From Artocarpus heterophyllus (taxonomy: Eukaryota; Streptophyta; Magnoliopsida; Rosales; Moraceae): 64,000 nt of DNA. A program made the translations under genes and the position numbers. This document shows, one piece after another, positions 35,957-47,857 of the stretch (positions are counted from its first letter, which is position 1; each line of letters starts with the position of its first letter). The notes under the pieces are model-generated. The model saw only the letters and a program-made list of their open reading frames with translations, had not been told where the DNA came from and searched no databases. The stretch is taken from positions 24,115,899 through 24,179,898 of the forward strand of contig CM046348.1 of NCBI GenBank assembly GCA_025403435.1, in the 5' to 3' direction.

Positions 35957-37800
35957 GTGGCTGCTGAAGCCTCAAATGTGGTCACAAGTCAGATAACAAG
36001 TTTATCTAATGATGATTATGTTCTCTTTGATACGGGTGCTACTCATTCTTTTATATCCATGTCATTTGCTAAGAAGTTAGGGGTTCTATTAGAGTTTATG
36101 AGACAGGGATTCACTACGACACTACCCTCCGGGGAAGTGATATTATCTATGCACTGTTTGCGTACAGTACCCCTATGGATTTCTGATAGGGAACTTTTCA
36201 TCGACCTTATTGTGATCGACATGCATAACTACGATATGATTCTTAGGATGGATTTCCTGAGCAAATACAATGCTTCTATTGAATGCCAGAAATGAAAAGT
36301 GATCTTCCATCGAGAGGGTGATCAGAAGTTCGTTTATGTTGGCAAGTCTAGAAAGAAACCCAACATGTTTTTATCTACAATGAAAGCAAGGAAGTTATTA
36401 GCAAGTGGCTACATGGGCTATCTGGCGAACATTGTAGACAAAAGCCAAGAAGAAAAGATAAGAATTGAAGATGTGCATGTAGTTCGTGAATATGCAGAAG
36501 TGTTTCCTGATGATCTGACAAGTTTATCGCCTAAAAGAGAAGTCGAATTCGAGATTGGGCTCGCTCCAGGCACTGATCTGATCTCTAAGGCACCATACAA
36601 AATGGCTCTAGCAGAGTTAAAAGAGCTTCACACGCAATTAAATGAGCTACTTGACAAAGGCTTCATTAGGCCAAGCTACTCACCATGGGGAGCTTTAGTT
36701 CTATTTGTTAAGAAGAAAGATGGCTCTATGAGACTCTGCATCGACTACAGAGAGCTACAAGGTGACAATCAAGAACAAGTACCCGTTGCCTCGAATGGAT
36801 GATTTGTTTGATCAGCTCGAGGGTGTATCTGTGTTTTCAAAGATTGATCTACGGTCAGGTTATCACCAGCTTAAAGTTAAAGAAAGAGATATTCCTAAAA
36901 CTGCCTTCAGGTTGAGATATGGTCACTATGAATTTGTGGTTATGCCTTTCGGTCTGACGAATGCACCAGCGGCTTTTATGGATTTGATGAATCAAGGATT
37001 TTCTCGATAAATTTATAGTTGTGTTTATCGGTGATATTCTTGTCTATTCAAATAATCAAGAAGAACATGAGGAGCATTTAAGGATTGTGCTGGAGACTTT
37101 AAGAAGACACCAGCTATATGCAAAGTTCTCCAAGTGTGAGTTTTGGCTTAATAAAGTATCTTTCTTGGGGCATGTTATATCAAAGAAAGGGATTATGGTT
37201 GACCCTGCTCAAGTAGAGGCTGTTCTTAATTGGAAGCAACCGATGAATGCAAGTGAAATAAGGAGCTTCTTGGGTCTAGCAGGATATTGTCAGAGATTCG
37301 TAGAAGAGTTCTCCAAAATAGCAACCCCACTCACAAATTTGACTCGCAAGGGAAAGAAGTATGAATGGACAGAAGCATGCGAGAAGAGTTTTCAAGAACT
37401 GAAGAAGAGGCTAACGACAGCTCCAATATTGGCTATTCCGAAAGGGAATGATGGATTTGTAATTTATAGTGATGCATCCAAGATAGGCCTCGGAGCTGTT
37501 TTAATGCAAAATAAAAGGGTGGTTGCCTATGCATCAAGACAACTAAAGGATTACAAAAAGAACTATCCTACTCATGACCTTGAGTTAGCAGCAATCGTTT
37601 TTGCGTTGAAGATATGGAGACACTATTTATATGGGGTCCAATGCAAGATCTTCACTGATCATCAAAGTCTGAAGTACTTCTTCACGCAAAGAGACTTGAA
37701 AATGAGACAACAAAGATGGCTAGAGTTGGTAAAAGATTACGATTGTGAAATCTGCTATCATCCTAGAAAAGCTAACCGAGTAGCAGATGCTCTATGTAGG
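35957..37800 (+). pseudogene. pol: Protease, reverse transcriptase and RNase H of element H (two frameshifts, mutated catalytic site)
   Basis: It continues the gag frame. The protease has LFDTGATHSFIS near 36028, with a TGA at 36293-36295. RT starts in frame, shifts near 36762 (just before [16 protein letters not shown]) and again near 36995. It keeps [12 protein letters not shown] and [12 protein letters not shown]. The catalytic box reads FIGDILVYS, so the first Asp of the usual FIDD is Gly. RNase H follows with [31 protein letters not shown] and [15 protein letters not shown]. The protein could not have been active as written. Confidence 0.92.
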
Positions 37801-38930
37801 AAGTCAGTTGCCACGTTGATGTCAATGCAAGCAATGTCTCCAACTTTAAGAAAGGAAATGCTAGACTTCAGTTTGGAACTTATAGCAGGTCAGCTCTTAG
37901 CTCTCACTCTTGCTCCGATGATGTATGATGAAATTCGGAGAAAACAAGATGAAGATGTAAGTCTTGTAAGGATTAAGCAGGAAATGAAAGAAGGAAAATA
38001 TCAAGAGTTTCGTATTGCGAACGACGAAACTCTGTACCTCAAGGACCGCTTATGTGTTCCCAATGTTGATGGCTTAAGGGAAAAGATCTTAACCAAAATT
38101 CATGACACTCCTTACTCTATTCATCCAGGTGCAACAAAGATGTATAATGATCTAAGGGGAAACTTCTGATGGTTTGGAATGAAACATGATGTTGCTTTGT
38201 ATACGAAGAAATGTATGACTTGTCAACAAGTAAAGGCCGAACACCGGAGACCTGGTGGTGATTTACAGTCTATCCAAATACCAGAATGAAAATGGGAGAA
38301 TATAGCAATGGATTTCATTACCGGTTTGCCCAGAACTATGAACGGTTATGATGCAATTTGGGTAATTGTGGATCGACTGACTAAGACGGCGCATTTCATT
38401 CCCATTAAGATCACTTACTCTATGGAACGGTTAGCGGAACTCTATGTCAAGGAGATTGTATGACTTCATGGGATTCCCAAGTCAATCATCTCAGATCGTG
38501 ATGGTAGGTTCACATCTATGCTTTGGAAGAGTGTATAGACTATTATGGGAACCAGGCTACATTTCAATACAGCTTTTCATCCTCAGACAGACGGCCAAAC
38601 GGAGAGGAAAAACTTGATTTTAGAAGATATACTACAGGTTTGCTCTCTCGATTTTAAGACAAGCTGGTGCAAAATGTTGTCGTTAACAGAGTTTGCTTAA
38701 ACAACAGCTTTCAGGCGACAATTGGGATGGCACCTTATGAAGCTCTGTATGGGCAAAAATGCAGGTCACCTATATGTTGACACGAAGCTGGTGAGAAGAA
38801 ATTGATGAAAAGCGTCGATGCTGAAAGAATTGATTTTGTTAACGAAACTTCTGAGATGATAAAGTTGATAAGAAGAAGAATAGAGACCGCTCAAAGCTGT
38901 TAGAAGAGTTATGCTGACAAGAGAAGAAGA
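37801..38930 (+). pseudogene. Integrase of element H, with multiple stops
   Basis: The zinc-binding region ([11 protein letters not shown], then CMTCQQVKAEH) and DDE core ([29 protein letters not shown]) are readable in one frame until about 38700. That stretch has TGA at 38167, 38287 and 38461, TAG at 38536, and a one-base loss with TAA at 38698-38700. After the frameshift the frame continues (PYEALYGQKCRSP) with further stops near 38777 and 38900. Many of the stops are explained by C-to-T or G-to-A changes at Gln, Arg or Trp codons. Confidence 0.88.
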
Positions 38931-38945
38931 ATTTTAGAGTTCACC

Positions 38946-39362
38946 GTGGGTGAATCTGTGTTTTTAAAAGTTACATCGATGAAAGGAGTTATAAGGTTTG
39001 GGAAGAAAAGCAAGTTAAGCCCAAGATTTATTGGTCCTTATGAAATCATGAAAAGGATAGGCAAGGTGGCTTATCAACTGAAGTTGCCCTCAGAAATGTC
39101 AGCAATGCATGATGTGTTTCACATTTCTATGCTCAAGAAGTATGTTCCAGACCCTACGCATGTGATTGAGCCACAAGTGATCGAGATACGAGAAGACTTA
39201 AGTTACGAAGAAAAGCCAATAGAGATACTCGATTGGAAAACCAAGACCTTGAGGAACAGAGAAATTCCATTGGTCAAAGTGTTATGGCGAAATCATCAAG
39301 TAGAAGAAGCTACATGGGAACGTGAAGATGACATGAGATCAAAGTATCCGCAATTATTTTGA
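38946..39362 (+). pseudogene. Integrase C-terminal domain and chromodomain-like tail of element H
   Basis: These 138 open residues include SKLSPRFIGPYEIMKRIG (integrase C-terminal fold), MHDVFHISMLKKYVPD, and the tail YEEKPIEILD, IPLVKVLWRNH and EEATWERE, ending in YPQLF at the natural stop. The tail is the Tekay/Del chromodomain-like (CR) region linked to heterochromatin targeting. It is the best-preserved part of the polyprotein. Confidence 0.9.
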
Positions 39363-39384
39363 GCTTCGAGAATGAAACTTTTAT

Positions 39385-39397
39385 AAGGCGGGGAGAA
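39385..39397 (+). other. Polypurine tract of element H
   Basis: AAGGCGGGGAGAA lies directly before the 3' LTR start (TGTAACACGC). Confidence 0.88.
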
Positions 39398-39398
39398 T

Positions 39399-42300
39399 TG
39401 TAACACGCACCTATTTTTATGTAACGGATCATGCTAAGTTAGTAACGACGTTAAGTAATTTTATTCATGATTTATGATATATGTTATGATTTATGATTTT
39501 AATGTTACTAACTATTTATTCTAAGTGTTATGACAGGTGACGATCGCAAGAAATTGATGTGCTTAAGTGTTCATGTTAATTTCAATGTATGTTTATTTAT
39601 GATGCAATTATGACTTGAATGCTATGATGTTGATGTATTGCATTTTAAGGACATTTCGGCATGCCAGACTTTCAAGTTCAACTGGCCGAAAAGTCTTCCA
39701 AGAATCGACAGGCCGATGGAAACCATCGGCAGGCCGAACTTTATGGAATTGGCAGGTCGAAGTTAAGGATCGGTAGGCTGATGACAGCTGATGAGCAGTC
39801 ACCACAAATCTCTCCAAATTTGTGATTGAGATGATTACGATGATTGGATGGTTTATTGTGGTTAATTGACATATTTATGGATTAATTTCCTCATTTAAGG
39901 AAATGAAATCATTGACTTTTATTGATTGAATGTAATTGTTAATGGTTTCCTATTTTTAGAGGGCAAATTGTGGTACGATGAGATGATTTGTTTAACTTTT
40001 CCTCTTTTCTCTCCATTCCCCACGCGAATTAATCCAAGATTAGTCAAAAAATTTCTGACATAATTGAGGGCATTGAAATTTTCTTTTACGTTATCCTCGT
40101 TCACGTAACCGCTCGCTCTCTCTCTCTTTAATCTTCTGAGATGTTTCTTTTCTCTTCTCTCTTCTTCTTCATGTTTTTATCCTCCTTTTTCCTCTCAATT
40201 CCTCTGTTATTATTTGAAAAATATATTGAGTTTCCATTGGGGTTAAGTTCAAGGATTTTGAGAAGAAATTTTTAAGGTAAGAACTCTTTTTTTTCGGTAA
40301 TTTTGAAAAGCATTTCTCCTCCTCAATCCGTCTGCCTTAACTTTGTCTAGGTATTTTATTTTGTTATGAATTTTTAATATGATCTTCATATGTGTATGTT
40401 CTTTCAAGTTTTAAGTCAATTCAATTTTTTCTAAATTAAGTTATGAATTTTCTATTCTCTACCACTCACAGTAAGTAAAATATTGTTATTTGGTTATGAT
40501 GCATAAAAATATGATTTTCGTTCAAGGGGTAAACGTGCTTTGTTTGCTACAAAATTTGGCACGAATGTTCATGTATATGTGATATTATGGACTGTAAAGT
40601 TTGGTAATGTTTTGATGAGTGAATTATGTGTTATGAATTTTCTATTGAGACTAGGTCAAGGAACTGTTTTAACAATGTTAGTACTGGACTTTTGTTTTAT
40701 GTGATGTTTTATATATTTAAATGGTTTTATTGATGATGAAATAATTTTATGAAATTTAAATATATGTTAGTAAGATGTTAGTATGAATTTTAAAATTAAA
40801 CTATATGAGTTTTAATTGTTAGAAAATGTTTTCAAAAGATTACTCACTACCTTATTATTGTTGGCAGATTTCATGTTTGAAATGTATAGGTTATTTTTAG
40901 ATACTTAATGTAATTTTTATGACTAAAGAAAAATTATGGTAATATGTTTATAAATTAACTTTACCCCTGTTAAGTATGGTGTCTAAAGTATGTGTGAATA
41001 TTAAGTTTTTAAGTCTTGAATCCATATAGGTCAGTGAAGTGTATGTGATAATGATTTTTATGTTTTTGATGATTATAGTTATGGATGTATGTTATGAATT
41101 ATGTTCGTATGAGATGAATGTATATGTGATGTAATATGAATGGTTGTTATATTTTATGATAATAGGTTTTAGTTTTATTTTGTATCTTTAAATGAATAAA
41201 TAGCATGAACACGCAAAGGAACGAGCACATCGAGACCGCGGCGTCGTCACCAATACATATAAGGTTAAGTAAGCTAGCTTCTAAGGTAAGTACATTCTCA
41301 CCTACAACATGATATGTTATAAAGGTTTGAAAATATGTTCTTGATGATATCTATTATGGATTTTATGATGGTTTCATATAAAGTTTCCTTATGAAATATT
41401 TTGATGTTCATAAAGTTATACATGTATGATAATGACAAATTTTCAAGGCATAAAAAAAATTATGTATATATATGTATCACCTAATAAGTGTTACACACCA
41501 ATGCTATGATATGATATGTTATAATGTCATATTTGGTTTAGGATTAGCTACCCTTCTCCTCTCATGACGGCGCACCTACGATGATGATTATGGTGCAACA
41601 CTTGGGCCCTTAAGATGAAATGGAATAAGTTTTAATATGGTCAATGTAATGAAAGATATGTTTTTATGAAAATGTGCTTACTACACTATTACATTATGAT
41701 GATGATAATGATGATGATGATGTTTATGAAATGTTTTTAAATTGTAAGAATTATATGTACTTACTAAGATTTAGCTTATTCAAGTTTATATCATGTTGCA
41801 GATAAGGTTAAGAAAGTAATGGATTAGGCAGAGGACATGTGAAGGCATGTGAGTATAAGGAAGATGAATTGTAACCGGAAGAACGCCAATGAAGCAAATT
41901 TTATGATTTAAGTTATGGTTTATTATTTGAACATAGTTTTATGATAAGTTTTAAAGAATACAAGAACTATGTTTTAATATTTTATTTTATCATTTTAAGA
42001 TTTTGATCTTCCGCATTTTGAAAGAAAAATGAATTTGTCTTAAAATTAAGTTTTCTAAAGTTTCTGTTTTGTCTCGGACGGCCTGCCGACCATTATTGGT
42101 CGGTATGCCGATGTAAGAAAGTTTGGCCTGCCGACCTCAATTTCGGCCTGCCGACCTCAATTTCGGCCTGCCGAACTTTGAAAGTTTATAAGCCTGTTTT
42201 GCAGAGCCTCTGCCGGCCTGCCGGTTGACGATTTCCGGCCTGCCGACCATGTTCAACCTGCCGAACTGTGGGGGCATATAATTTTAAATGATGTGATGTT

Positions 42301-42579
42301 TCATAAGTTATGATTTTACTATTTGGTATATTTACTTTATTAAAGGAAGTTTATGATCAATTTAATATTCAATTGAATTATTAATAGTATGGATTAAGTG
42401 AATGAATGTTGTAAAAAAAAAAATGTGTATGTATGGATCCTGGTTACGTTTTCCTTAACTACGTTTACAATTAAAGTTTCAAATAAGTTTTGTACTTAAA
42501 GTTTATCTTAAAGTTCCAGAATAAGTATATAATGTATGAATGTAACGACATTTGTGACGTCCGTGAAGGGGGCGTTACA
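39399..42579 (+). repeat. 3' LTR of element H
   Basis: It is 3181 bp and collinear with the 5' LTR. The length difference comes mainly from an extra 20-bp copy (42125-42144 repeated at 42145-42164) and an added motif copy within the second motif cluster (42078-42266). Confidence 0.95.
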
Positions 42580-42584
42580 CGGTA

Positions 42585-43926
42585 TGTACTTCCTTAGCAT
42601 ATGAATATGAAAAATGTTGTGTAAAAATTCGAGGTTTTACATCCTTCCCTCCTTCTAAGGGTTTTGTCCTTGAAATTTGTGTAATAATGAATGTGTATAA
42701 AAAATTTTAATCCTTTTTCTTAACATTCTTTCTCTTCATATAAAAATTTCTTCAAAAATCATGTCTAATTGAAGTCATCATACATCCAACTTACAATATC
42801 ATATGCAATGCTTGAATTCTCTTCTTGCCTCTCTATCTACCATCCTTCATAGATGTATAAATCTAAGTGCAACATTAATTCTCTCTCTTTTCTTTATCTC
42901 TCACATTCCATGTATGTGAACCTGTCTTTAATTACATGCCAAAAGAGAATTGTACTCTAGGAACTCTTTCCTCTAGGATAGACAAATGATTCCAAAATAT
43001 TTAGATTTAACTTCAAGATACAAAAAAACATCACACACTCCAATAAATCTACTAGCACATCTCCTCATTCGTGAACTAACTTATCCCATTTATAACAGTG
43101 AAATATACACCATACTTGAAGCTTGATTTTCTTTTCCACAATATCCACAACAGAGTACGAAACATTGCTTTTGAAACATCATGTATCACCATAAAAATTT
43201 TAGGCTTACTCTATATCTCCGTTCTAAAATTTCCTCAACCAATATCCTCTAAAAGAAAACAGTAATCTCATATTTAATCTTTAGTCTTCTGCATTAATAA
43301 TTCTAGAATACTTCATTGAAGTCTCCACTAATTCAAAGGTCATCCATAAAAGGAACTACTGTGTATGATCTCTATCATATCTTTTTATGGGCCATTTAAT
43401 TTGCTAAACTGTTATCATAAATAATTTTCTCCCAAAGTAGTCCTCACTAAGCCTCAAATATTCATATAGTCAATCTTGTTGATAACATGTACATTTGCAA
43501 AATATCCTTTACTTAAAAAATTACTATAGAGATCTCACATGTGACCTTACAAAATCCTTTTTCTTAAACCTTGTATAATTCTCAAACTTGTTCATTAATA
43601 ATCCATAACCATCATTGCACTTCTCTTGAGCTACATATCATTCACCTACTCCTCCATAAAATTTTTCTCCAAGAAAAATAATACAATCATGTAATTAAAC
43701 TCTTGTCACAAAACTTCTTGATTGTCAACTATTCCATTATATATAAATAATGAACAAAGATCGCTTCTTACTCTGAGCAATAAAAGTTTGGTTTTATAGC
43801 CTCCTAAGTAATCTGGTTATGATCATAATAAATCTATTCTAAGATAATATACTAAAAGAGAAGAATCTTATACTTACTTGAAGGACTAGAAATTGACGTG
43901 TGGCGATGTGATTGGAAACGGAAACT
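42585..43926 (-). other. Non-coding internal region of element F
   Basis: No gag or pol motif is found in any frame. Near 42631-42658 the minus strand has a second polypurine-tract-like stretch (GGAGGGAAGGA) followed by TGTAAAACCTC, an LTR-like start. The internal region may therefore be a recombinant of two elements. It continues at 31051-31373 on the other side of insertion H. Confidence 0.55.
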
Positions 43927-43938
43927 GCTCTAATACCA
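43927..43938 (-). other. Primer binding site of element F
   Basis: The minus strand reads TGGTATTAGAGC, one mismatch from the initiator tRNA-Met PBS. It lies four bases inside the LTR. Confidence 0.85.
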
Positions 43939-45484
43939 TAACTGTAATGCCCCTTTACGAGCACTACAAGAGACATTGCTTTTACCGTTAAACTTAATAA
44001 TTACTAATAAGAAGTTCAAAACAATCAACAACACTCAGAAAAATATCCCAGGAAATATATCTATTTAAAAAAAACCACTTATTGGGTTTAACTTTTCCTC
44101 TTCGGTTAGCTCGATGAAACCCTTAAGGCATTCGACTAACCGACCACCTACAGAAAACTTAGTTTGCAAAAAACCAAATATTTAACAAATATAAACTCAC
44201 ACATATAATGCAAGCACTCTCAACTTCTAATCAAACAACTAATTAAGATTATTTACGAAAAAAAACTATATAGCATATTCTTTAATAATAACCTAAGAAA
44301 TTAAAAATCTAAAATACAAATTATATTCAATAAAAGTTCACAAAATAATCACAAATAGAACTACGTCTCAAACAAATAAAAATACGAAACATAATATATT
44401 AAATTTTGTTTGACTTTAAATTCCTTTCATGACGTAACTCCGTTTCCAATCTAACACTCCTTGCACACAAAATCTCTAAAAATAATTCCTTCTACTTTGG
44501 CTTGAAAGAAATTAAGGGTAATGAATTCATGGCTTTGAGAATTAGAGAGATGATGGGGGCTTTCTTGGAGAGATTTTTAAGAGGGGGTGAGGGAAAGAAT
44601 TTTCTTTCGCTAGAAATTAAAAAAATGAAGACTTTGGTGGCTTAAAGATATATTTATAGGTTTATGAGAAAAAAAAGATTAGATAAGTGTAGAAAACTTT
44701 ATTCCAAATCCAATTAGATTTCCTTTTTTTTTTAAATGAGTGTAATCCTAATCTAATTAGATTTTCCTTTTTCTCTTAAATTAATATAATCCTAATCTAA
44801 TTCAGTTTCATTCTTTTTTTTTCTTTTTTTCCTTTCACGGCAATTGCCATTTCTTTCTTCTTTTTCTTCTTTTTCGTTTCTTCCTTTTTTACATTTAAAC
44901 AACATTATCATGTATGTATATATATATATACACACACACAAACACTTGAATATAATATAATATAATATAAACGTTTAAACCTTATATCATATAAACAATT
45001 ATATAATATAATATAATATGATATAATATAATTATAAATACATAATTATTTATACACAACAATAACATTTACTACTATAACCCCCAAAAATATTAATTTT
45101 TACATTATTCTCTTGTACACTTTATATTATCAAGTTTCTTAATGCCATAATAAAAATGTCACACATGTAATTATCATGGTATTATAAATGTCATAAAAAT
45201 AAGAAAATATGCAAAAAAAAATTCATGTCATCATCAACAATATAACTCTAGGGTATACATAACAATAGAGTATTATAAATCATAAACTTAGAACAAGTTG
45301 AAACTCTTAAAAAAATAATAAATACTTTATGCTTATCATTATTTTTGACACGAACATCTCTAGTACATCGATCCCCTGTGGCTATCACCTGTAACATTAC
45401 TAAACAAAAAAAAATTACTTAACATAAATAATGATAGCGCATAAGATATTACATTCTAACATTAGATTAATACAAATGTCAGCA

Positions 45485-47830
45485 AGTAACAGTCAATATT
45501 TTAACGGGTATGATGTTGTAAAATTTAATGTGAAAACGTTTCAATTTAAACTTTTGTTATTGTATTTAAATTTACCTTGTTGTCTTCATCATACCATTTA
45601 TTTACCGAAATGCCATATTGGCATCATGTGGCAAGGAAGTCACCAAAGGAGACAAACTCGAACCTGTACCCAACCACCCAATTGTCCCCCCTAATAATTT
45701 TCTTCATCATTTGTCTTCTTTTCTTTCCTTCTCCATGACTTACTCTCCCTTGCCCTTTCTCTTTCTTCTCTCACATCTCTCCCTGCTTCTGTTTCTTTTC
45801 TTTCTTTTCTTCTTCTTCATTTCTCCTTCCACGGTGAGACAAACCAGAGAGAACCAAAGGAAGAGCTCAAACTTTCTTCAAGATTTTCAAGATCTTTTCT
45901 CATAAATCTTCACAAACAACTTCTCACAAGCTCGAAGATCAAGAAGACTTAAACATTTTCAAGATCAAATCACAATTTAAGCTAAGTTTTAACGTTAGAT
46001 TTCTAAAACTTTAATTTTGATTTTAAGTTGTATTTTGGTATGAAAATTTGTGAGAAATGTGTTTTTGATGTTTGTGAATGATTATACATCATTTTTTAAG
46101 TTTAGAAACATGTTACAAACCTAAATTTTGATTGAGAATGGATCAAGAACCCATATGTCCATTTTTTCAGATTTTGTCATTTTTATGGCTTTCTATCGTT
46201 TTTCCTATGAAGGGGAAATGACATGTCGTTTTTCCAAAACAATTATTTAATAAAAATAGAGGTGAATTTTAGCTTCAGGTGGAATTTGAACCCCCAACCT
46301 TAGGGACATGTAAAGGAGGCCAAACCACCAGGCCATGGGTGGTTATTTGATAACTTATGTTTTGAAAATAATAAATAGTTTTCTACAAAGTTTGAATTTC
46401 AAATAATTCTATTTTAATGAATATCAAACTTTTTAATTATTTTATTTCTAAATATTTTATAATCGTATTATTTATTCTAAAAATTCATTTAACATATTTC
46501 ACACCAAAATAAAATTCGTATATTTTTATTTTATTGTTATTTTAGTAAAATTAAGTTGAAAAAATTGATATTCATAATTTTAGTACATTAATGACTATGA
46601 CACACTTATAAAAATAAATAGTAAATTGTCATAATTATAAATTAGGATTTAAGTTAAATTATGGTAATTTTATGCGTTATAGGATAACGAAGTACTTGAA
46701 GCTTACATGGTGAGCTTGGTATCTTGAGCTGAAAGTTATTAGCATGGTATTCACCAAGAGGTAGGGATTCTATTACTCATCTTTTGTGAGGTTTTGTTAA
46801 CTTAAAATTTGGTTGTTTTATGTTGCAAGATATGTATATGATATTTTGAATATATATGGCTATATCTATAACTTGATGATGTGGAACTCGTCTTGTATTG
46901 TACAGCAAGGAACATAATAATTTAACACATGTTGTTGTAAATTGAAAGCATGGTTAGGAAAACTAACTTTATAAACAATGGTTGATTATAGAGAAATGGT
47001 GAGACGTGAAGAGGGCGACGGTTACGTCCTTGGGCATGAATACCCTAAAAGGTAAAATAGGGGGGAAGTGACGACGCTCCCTTGGATCGAAAGTCCCAGA
47101 ACGCACTATACAGGAATGGACTTGGTGACGATCCAGGATTTGATATCCCCTCATCGGAACACCCTTGGAATGATTGGAGGGTGGTCAAGCGCGCCCATTT
47201 GGGTTTCAAGGAGTTGAGTGATACTCTATTGAATATGGATACCTAGGAATAATGATAAATTGTAGTATTTGTATATATGTATGTGTATGAAACTTGGTAA
47301 TGATTAACAATGGTATCCACGGAATATGATCATAATAAATCTCGTAACCTGGATAATGATGAATACTAACTAACCATGCAGGTTTTAATGTGGCAATGAT
47401 AAAAACCTAAAGGTGAGTAATGTTTTCCCTACTGAACATGTTGTCTCTCATTTCTTTATATTTTCATCTTTTCAGGACTCACAACATGTGAGGTGGTGAC
47501 AAGAAACATAGTTGAAGAAGCTATGTAACTGTATACATTGGAAATTGTTTCATTTGCTTAAGAATGTCCTTCATGATAAGGTAAGCATCGTATGTTACTT
47601 TCTGTGATTGTATTAAAATGTGTTGAAGGTTGGAACGATGATGATGACAGTTTTGTATTATTAAATTTATGGTGCTGCATTAAACTGTGGTTTAATTGTT
47701 GTTTATATTTTTATTTTGTTTTAAGAGTTTTTATTTAAGTCCTGGGAAAATTTCTTTTGATGTTTATTTATAGTTTCTGTTCTTTATTTTATTTATTAAA
47801 AACTGTTAACCCCCACTTAAGGGCATTACA
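45485..47830 (+). mobile_element. Solo LTR 'G' (2346 bp) inserted in the 5' LTR of element F
   Basis: It starts AGTAACAG (T-to-A change of the expected TG) and ends GGGCATTACA. Near-identical 5-bp flanks are CAGCA (45480-45484) and TAGCA (47831-47835). Removing it rejoins the F LTR exactly as in the 29469-31036 copy. Like H's LTR it has a CT-rich leader (about 45710-45840), so the plus orientation is likely. There is no coding region. A tRNA-like segment lies on its minus strand at 46281-46335. Confidence 0.75.
46281..46335 (-). other. tRNA/SINE-like pol III promoter boxes inside LTR G
   Basis: On the minus strand, TGGCCTGGTGG (46335-46325) matches the A-box form TGGCNNAGTGG. GGGTTCAAATTCC (46293-46281) matches the B-box form GGTTCNANNCC, 31 bases later as in a tRNA gene. 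I could not fold a full cloverleaf with a proper acceptor stem. It is therefore a tRNA-derived fragment or SINE head rather than a working tRNA. Confidence 0.45.
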
Positions 47831-47857
47831 TAGCAAAAGAAAATGGCGGGCGTTATA

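Larger units (their letters stand above)
31374..42579 (+). mobile_element. Complete Tekay/Del-type Ty3/gypsy retrotransposon 'H' (11.2 kb)
   Basis: It is bounded by perfect 5-bp duplicates CGGTA (31369-31373 and 42580-42584) and by long LTRs (3142 and 3181 bp) that differ at only a small fraction of sites. It holds a primer binding site, gag, protease, RT, RNase H, integrase, a chromodomain-like tail and a polypurine tract in order. Both LTRs start TGTAACAC(C/G)C and end GGGGGCGTTACA. It inserted into the internal region of F. Despite high LTR similarity its coding region has many stops. The copy may thus have been made from an already defective, mobilised parent, or have decayed fast by methylation-driven mutation. 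Confidence 0.95.
29469..47857 (-). mobile_element. Non-autonomous LTR retrotransposon 'F' inserted in element T
   Basis: LTRs at 29469-31036 (1568 bp) and 43943-47857 (about 1564 bp without insertion G) are in the same orientation. Both start (plus) TGTAA(C/T)GCCCC and end GGCGTT(GC/AT)A. The flanks are GGTTG (29464-29468) and GGTTT (47858-47862), a target duplication with one mismatch. A minus-strand PBS (TGGTATTAGAGC) lies beside the 43943 LTR, and a polypurine tract lies beside the other. Without insertion H the internal region is only about 1.7 kb and non-coding. F therefore depended on enzymes from a relative, probably a Tekay-type element. Confidence 0.85.
43943..47857 (-). repeat. 5' LTR of element F, interrupted by solo LTR G
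   Basis: The bases 43943-45484 match the 29469-31036 LTR. The last 22 bases of the LTR (AAAGAAAATGGCGGGCGTTA and neighbours) lie at 47836-47857, after insertion G. The matching piece in the other LTR reads GAAGAAAATGGTTGGCGTTG. Confidence 0.85.

Noticed and set aside
42078..42266. CRISPR-like array (regular short GC-rich repeats)
   Set aside because: This is a eukaryotic nuclear LTR; repeats are degenerate, irregularly spaced and recur in the partner LTR.
45618..45905. Leu/Phe-rich 95-codon frame that looks like a membrane protein
   Set aside because: It lies in the CT-rich leader of solo LTR G; the hydrophobicity comes from TTC/CTT runs.
46281..46335. Functional tRNA gene
   Set aside because: A- and B-boxes are present but no acceptor stem or full cloverleaf could be formed.
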